A DNA stretch of 64,000 bases. It comes from Gamarada debralockiae (lineage: Eukaryota; Ascomycota; Leotiomycetes; Helotiales; Hyphodiscaceae). The notes beneath the pieces were generated by a model that was not told the DNA's origin, searched no databases, and saw only the letters and a list, made by a program, of their open reading frames with translations. The stretch is taken from positions 62,001 through 126,000 of the forward strand of contig NXFV01000391.1 in the NCBI GenBank assembly GCA_002803225.1, read 5' to 3'. Shown here piece by piece: positions 58,599 to 64,000 of this stretch. The position numbers and the translations under genes were made by a program. The stretch's first letter is position 1. The number at the start of each line of letters is the position of its first letter.

Positions 58599-59142
58599 GA
58601 TGCCTGTTGTGTGTAGGGTTTTGGGTCTTTAAATTTTGTTCTTTAATTGCAGGGCTTATCGGATTGTTAGCTTTACCAGAGCGCAGATGTTTTGGGGTTG
58701 AGTCGAAGAAAGTTGTTGTTGACTCCGGGGAAGAATGATAAAGCGCATGATTGAGCCTTATGGGTGAGGGGCAGAAAGCGCTTTGCCGAAAGAGGCGTTA
58801 GCCTGTACCGAGCTTCCGATGATGGCTCTTGCATTTTGGAGCTCGGCAAGCACCCAATTAAATCCCCCACTAATGGCGCACACTTTGATTTTCTGAATCT
58901 CATCCAACTTCCCCAAATTCGCGACGAGACGAATTTATTCTTCACGAAAAGAACACCACAACGACATCACAACCTCTTGCCAGTAAGTCGCATACGATCT
59001 ACTTCTTCGCTTACTTAGTGAGGAGTACTCTTCAGTCAGATATTCAGGCAGAGGGTGCTTCTAACTAAAATCCCGGAGGAGTATTCACGTTCAAGATGCT
59101 TCAAATGCTCAGAAATACTAATTAAAACCTCAGATAATCAAG
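58599..59142. promoter_or_regulatory. divergent promoter DUF2408 / RPP1 with 5'-UTR intron
   Basis: 544 bp. Contains the two promoters by position. A GTAAGT donor at 58983 and a CTAAT...CCTCAG acceptor ending about 59133 fit a 151-nt intron in the P1 leader, ending just upstream of the start at 59143. The upstream stretch (58905-58980) is AC-rich like a fungal ribosomal-gene leader. Confidence 0.5.
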
Positions 59143-59661
59143 ATGTCTACCGCTGAACTCGCCGTTTCTTACGCTGCCCTCATCCTTGCCGATGACGGTG
59201 TCGATATCACTGTACGAATCCTACCTTCTCGAGACCTCATGAAGGGCGACCCTTGAACATTTCTGACTGGGTACAGGCCGACAAACTCCAAACTCTCATC
59301 AAGGCAGCAAGCGTCGAAGAAGTTGAGCCCATCTGGACTAGTCTTTTCGCAAAGGTACGAGGACAATCTACATGAGGAAGGAAGATGGGAATGGGCGCTG
59401 ATCGTGGGTGCATAGGCTCTCGAAGGAAAGGATGTCAAGGACCTTCTGTTGAACGTCGGATCAGGTGGTGGAGCCGCTGCTGCCCCAACTGCTGGAGGTG
59501 CTGCTGCCGGAGGTGAAGCAGCTGCCGCAGAGACAAAGGAAGAGGAGAAGGAAGAGGGTAAGGACCACATATTCCTTGAAGAATTGGATCACCGCAGTAC
59601 TAACAATTTTACAGAGAAGGAAGAGTCAGACGAGGATATGGGCTTCGGTCTCTTCGACTAA
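59143..59661 (+). CDS. RPP1: 60S acidic ribosomal stalk protein P1
   Basis: A 111-residue P1 stalk protein in four exons: 59143-59211, 59277-59354, 59416-59557, 59615-59661. P1/P2 dimers form the ribosomal stalk that recruits elongation factors. The N-terminal dimerisation helices are [40 protein letters not shown] and [19 protein letters not shown]. An Ala/Gly hinge follows, then an acidic tail ending in [13 protein letters not shown], the highly conserved stalk C-terminus; the P2 N-terminal pattern differs (MKYIAAYLL-like), so this is P1. Exon 3 ends in the acidic tail and intron 3 (59558-59614) splits the tail coding, as in other fungal stalk genes. Confidence 0.95.
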
Positions 59662-61904
59662 ATTCTTTCGGCATCTTTCCTGTTTGTACTTTCCAATGCA
59701 TGGCCACGGTTTTCTTCCCTACGGTGCAAATTGGCTGGTCGAGTAGCTTTCCATAGATGAAGCAAGCTCATTGAGGATTCCTGCAACTTTGATATCCAAC
59801 CATTGCTCTGTGTGTGAAAGTGATGAAGGTCATACGGATATGTTCGTGAATACCACCTGGTTAGCAGCGAATGGAAAGCATTGAAAGGCATCACTTGGTT
59901 TGTCCAAATGACAGTGAGTAATGCATCTTACTATTCTGGAGCCGGTGAGTTTGCACTTTGGATTCTTCGGGAGATCCAAGGCCAAGCAACCCTTACACGA
60001 ATGCTACGAAGCGAAAGTCGCGCCGATTCAAAGAGAAATTTGTTTCCGCTTGTTAGGGACTCAACTGCTCTCTTGGCAGTATTCACTTTCCTTTGCCCCG
60101 GAATTCAATGAACAGGAAACAAGTGACCATCGGTCTGAGTCACGCGGTGGCCTTTCCTCTCTTATTAGCAATCCTCGATTTCCCTTGAAGGAAGAATGAC
60201 TCAAATTCACATCTCCGAGGATATCTATGGGCCAGCATCCCACAAACCACCTCTCTCTCTCTCCTCATACCCTCAGCCAAACATCTCCAGTTAATGAACC
60301 CAAGTAAAATATTCCAGCTAAGCTAGCTCTTCCCTATCCTCGGCAGGATCCGACAACATATCGTGCACAAGACCGTCCTTGCAAACACTCCTTGTTTTCT
60401 TCATCGATCTTTGATAGCTTCAATATCCCTTCTCGATGCCGGGGGTTTTCTTCGCTATCAGATCCTACAACCAAACTGTTGTCTCTGTCTTTCTCTTGTG
60501 ATTTCAGTGTCAATCTCTTACTGTTGTCAACTGTCAACTATCAACTATTTCCTACGTTAGTGTGTGGTCGATGGCTCCTTCAGCCGACACAAAGCAGTAC
60601 ATCTCGTCCGGTGAAGGAAGAGCGTGGCAGATGCAATACAAGGTCTTAAGCGATGAGGCCTGCCCGTCTTCCGTCTCAAGTCATCATAATTGGCAACGTG
60701 GTTACTACGGAGTTCTATCCTTCACTTCATGATGGGAGATTTTATACATGGGCTCATGGGTCTTCTGGTGAAAGAGGCAGATCATACCGTTTGTCGTCGC
60801 AACCAAAAACTTTGCTCAAACAACTGGTATATCAATACCGATTGTGATCTATTTGGGTTCACTAGCACTCTCTTTCTTTGAGACCCTCAGTAAGCTTGCT
60901 CTGTTCATTGGGAAACTTGTTATAAGCAACATATCACTGGCACTCTGTTCGTGGCGGTCTTGGCTGGGGATTCCATTGCTCCAACCTTTGAAATGAATTC
61001 AGCGATCCAATGTTTGCACTGGATGTACCTCACTTAGAAAACGACTATCTGACTGCTCATATATTCTGCGTCACCAATCACAAGACTCATAAGGATGACC
61101 ACTAACATAGTTCACTGTAAATTCAATCAATTTATTTAAATGATTGAGGAACTTGCACTATAAATCCTCTTTCCGTCCTTGCTGTCCTCTCCCCAAATTT
61201 GAATATTAATGTCGCTGCGGGGAGGGGTTTCCAATCACTGGACTGAAGCCAATGATTCATGTCCAAAACGTCTTGTTCATCTCCTGAGTATCCTAATGTC
61301 ACTATCGCTTGATTTCTGGCCATCGATAGCCATATTGTTGTTGACCTGGTTCTCGTGCTGTCGCGTTTCAGACGTGATAATAAAAAAGCCAGTTAACTAG
61401 GTGGGCGAAAAGTATATATAGATCACGTAAAGTGTGGAGTGGAGGAAGCATAATACTTTGGGGGGGACTTCAAGTGCGACACGTACGACGTGAAATCAGC
61501 TGTGCATCACAGTCATTGCCGCGCTTGAGTTTGCTCCGTCCACAGTTAAATATCTAGTTCCATAGAGATAGACCAATGTGTTAGCTAGGATTGTTGGTAG
61601 CTGACGCAGTCAAGAAGTCCTCGCCCAGAGGTGCCCAGAGGGAAAAATTCGAAGATCTTCGGTAGTCAGTATCTCACCTTATTTTAGTGACTCGATGACA
61701 TGGTAAAGGAGGAAATAAGGGGCAGAGGTGTTGTAAAATCGTTTGGCTTCAATTTCGTAACATCACAACGTATTCCAGGGTATGATCCCAACGCCACATT
61801 TGATCCACATGCATACGCCGTTACAAGAGCAAGAAATACCAGCCAACTCCATCACTCCATATTCTCAGCCAGGAACGCCCATCCGTGATGCCTTAAAACC
61901 CCCC
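59662..61904. other. intergenic, gene-poor
   Basis: 2.2 kb between RPP1 (plus) and LST8 (minus), convergent or downstream on both sides. A short frame at 60571-60732 is listed separately. Other frames of 60-92 codons lack motifs. No transposon ends seen. Confidence 0.4.
60571..60732 (+). CDS. possible small ORF, 53 residues
   Basis: ATG at 60571 in the context GTCGATGGCTCC follows about 200 bp of C/T-rich, leader-like sequence. The frame starts MAPSADTKQYISSGEGRAWQ and ends at TGA 60730-60732. It could be a small protein, the first exon of a split gene, or chance. Nothing recognisable follows downstream. Confidence 0.3.
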   Translation: MAPSADTKQYISSGEGRAWQMQYKVLSDEACPSSVSSHHNWQRGYYGVLSFTS

Positions 61905-63587
61905 TCAGCGAGCCTCCGAGTAATCATTCAAAGCAACGCAAACGAGTCCTGATTCTGTTAACGTCTACAAACTCTACATGAAGACTTCTGAACATACCTC
62001 GGTGATGACCATTATACTGTCGAATGATCTGCTCACTGTGCAACTCCCACAAGCGCGCATAATGATCAGAGCAAGCCGTAACCAGATATGCAGAATCAGC
62101 ACTGAAAGCGCAATCCCAAACCCAGCGTTGATGTCCAGTCAAGGTACTCTCCAACTTGAATGGCTTCGATTCAGGAGCAGCTTGGCCTGGAACAGGAATC
62201 ATGGCATCGAGATCTTTGACTTCCCAGATCTTGGCGGTATGGTCGGCGCTGCAGGTTGCGAGGTGCTTGACATCGGGTGAGAGCAGGACGCGGGTGATGT
62301 ACTGCTGGTGGGCTTTGAAGTGGGTGATTGGCATGAGTTGGGTCTTCTCGCGGTACTGGAGGAGGTGCCAGACGTACACACTACCCTGCATAGTCTATTA
62401 GTAAGATTCTTCGTACCTTTTTCTTCTTCCTTCACTTCCCCCTCCTCCATACTACAACTCCTTCTACTTGGAGGTTATTTGCTTCTTCAACCCCTCTCTC
62501 GCTTGAGTTTCTCCCTTCCATCAATTCTTCCACTTCCAAACTTCTCTCGCCAACAACTCTTTGCAAGTCTTGCCTCTTTCAACTCTCCAACAACCTCCTG
62601 ACAGATCTACAACGCACTTCTGACTCTTCAACAACCTTCCAACTCTCCAACAACCGTCCATTTCTCCAACAACCTCCCACCTCTTCAAAACCTTCCAGCT
62701 CTTCGAAAATCTTCCATTCTTCGACACACTTCAACTCTTCAATACTCTTCTATCTCTTCTTCAACAACCTTCCCCTTCTGCAACAGCCTTCCCATTCTTC
62801 AATAACCTTCCAATCCTTCAACCTTTCTCACTCTTTAACGCAATAAAATAAAGACACTTACAGAGTTGGTGCCAGCACACAGAGTAGATCCATCACTCGC
62901 GACTGTCACGCTGGAGACCGAGATATCCTCCTCCGGGATAAGTTGGTGAGAGCAATTATTCTCTGCAAGATCCCAGATACGAACACTTCCTCCGCGATCA
63001 CAACTGATGATCTCGCCTTGGTTGGGGTGAATGACTACATCATTTACTGGGCAACCGTGGGAATAGCTTCGCTGGACGGTTCCACTTCGAGTCTCCCAAA
63101 TCTTCACAGTACCATCCTCGGAGCTCGTGACCATCCATTTTCCCTCGCAATGGAATGCGACACCAGTTATGTTTCCGGTATGTCCCTCGAAGGTAAGAAG
63201 AGGATTGGGATTCGTTGACTTGATATCATAGAGCTTGATGGTATGGTGTCCAGCAGCAGCTAGGTAACGCTTGTCGGGAGATATGCAGAGACGATTGACC
63301 TGGGAGTCAGGGTGTTGAATGGTACGTGAGCAGATTCCAGACAAAGCCTCCCAGAATCTAACAGGTGTTAGCAGCTTGTCAATTCAACAGCCTCTCTCAG
63401 GCTTGGGGTGAAGACATACCGAATTGTATGGTCATAGCCAGCTGTTACAAGAATAACCATCTCGTCAGCTCTTCTCCTCTCTCGGTAGGGCATTTCGGCA
63501 GTGGCCTTGAGGTTGGGGTTGTGGCGTTGTGAGTCCCCAGACAAAAGAGAGTGGGAGGCTCATACCAGTGCACAAAATAACTGACAT
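61905..63587 (-). CDS. LST8: LST8 homologue, WD40 subunit of TORC1/TORC2
   Basis: A 323-residue WD40 beta-propeller protein, the Lst8/Wat1/Pop3 subunit of TOR complexes that binds the kinase domain. Exons: 63587-63566, 63441-63420, 63357-62862, 62385-61998, 61948-61905, in phase. The family start is typical (MSVILCTAGYDHTIRFWEAL). Seven blades follow with characteristic ends: GICSRTIQHPDSQVNRLCIS, GHTGNITGVAFHCEGKWMVT and SSEDGTVKIWETRS in the first half, then QQYITRVLLSPDVKHLATCS and GHQRWVWDCAFSADSAYLVT in the second, ending YNGHHRGLVCVALNDYSEAR. The exon 4 splice joins GTNS to GSVYVWHL after a 476-nt intron (62386-62861), far longer than others here; that intron carries a minisatellite listed separately. 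The first intron is 124 nt. Confidence 0.95.
62575..62840. repeat. degenerate minisatellite in LST8 intron
   Basis: On the plus strand a C/T-rich stretch has many variants of CTTCAACAACCTTCCAACTC-like units with a period of about 18 nt (TTCCAACTCTCCAACAACC, CTCTTCAAAACCTTCCAGCT, CTTCCATTCTTCGACACACT and so on). The gene strand is therefore purine-rich. Copies are diverged, so the exact unit length is approximate. Confidence 0.75.
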
Positions 63588-64000
63588 CTTTTTTATTCCT
63601 CAACCAGGACAGGGAAACGACAGCCACCAGTCAAGCAACATTCAGTAGCAACAGAAGTAGCACAGCATCTGCTCTAATCGCGACTGTTTTTTTTACAAGA
63701 GAATACACACTGTTGTTGTCTTTTGGTGTTTTACACGAAATCAAAAGGAATTCTGACGTCGGAATGGAAAGCTTCACATGGATCACCTCGCGTAATCGCA
63801 CTCCTCAGCCTTGACCATCCCGTTTCTGGACTACGGTGTGCGCCACGGCTAGGAAAAGGGTTTCGCCGTAGCGTCAACTTTCCCAAGACTTTCATCGACA
63901 TACTTTTCTGCCTTGTGACAGAGATATTGACATCTCTACCAACAAGCCGCGACGTGTCTTTGTATCTACAACAGCGGATCTAAGGAAGGTACACCTTTTA
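63588..64000. other. upstream of LST8, window end
   Basis: 413 bp upstream of the LST8 start to the window end; contains the LST8 promoter by position. A T8 run at about 63687. No gene recognised in the last 400 bp. Confidence 0.35.

Overview
The window is nuclear DNA of a filamentous ascomycete (Pezizomycotina, possibly a leotiomycete; the class is a guess from protein style, not a test). The evidence is the gene style: many short introns of about 45-60 nt with GTAAGT-like donors and CTAAC/CTGAC branch points, compact intergenic spacing, and unmistakably fungal housekeeping proteins. Exon joins were worked out by hand from reading-phase continuity, splice signals and family conservation, so they are predictions.

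Layout. Positions 1-2302 hold the 3' part of CCZ1, whose 5' end lies outside the window. A DIP5-like amino-acid permease follows (4301-6631, minus). Positions 6632-13309 form an accessory island without an intact gene: two back-to-back palindromic TA-flanked MITEs, a frameshifted fungal transcription-factor-domain pseudogene, a possible 0.58 kb inverted-repeat element and a clear pogo/Tc1-type MITE. From 13310 genes resume: a dienelactone-hydrolase-family protein, a YCII-domain protein, a broken RS-repeat gene (16153-17459), the SCY1/CEX1 pseudokinase, a PHD-finger protein, an Aco2-type aconitase/homoaconitase, a 1197-residue orphan protein, the nuclear proteasome tether STS1/Cut8 and RAD52.

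From 40.8 to 63.6 kb the window is a dense housekeeping block: a UBA-UBX Cdc48-adaptor-like protein, a VAP/SCS2 ER tail-anchored protein, sphingolipid delta-4 desaturase, methionine aminopeptidase 2, a membrane-anchored J-protein, mitochondrial porin, asparagine synthetase, the SUMO E2 UBC9, PEX19, an unknown acidic protein, a DUF2408 protein, ribosomal stalk protein P1 and the TOR subunit LST8. Several pairs are divergent and share a spacer of about 0.4-0.55 kb (UBX/VAP, MetAP2/J-protein, UBC9/PEX19, DUF2408/P1); others are convergent (J-protein/porin, PEX19/unknown).

The genes do not form one pathway or a biosynthetic cluster. Themes that recur are proteasome and ubiquitin/SUMO biology (STS1, UBX, UBC9), membrane traffic (CCZ1, SCY1, VAP, PEX19) and nutrient signalling or amino-acid metabolism (permease, Aco2, ASN, LST8). 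I found no convincing undescribed defence, CRISPR or secondary-metabolite system. The most unusual material is the MITE/pseudogene island, the decayed RS-repeat gene, the orphan 1197-residue protein, a likely GC-AG intron in the YCII gene, stopless introns with length divisible by three in UBC9 and VAP, and a minisatellite inside an oversized LST8 intron.
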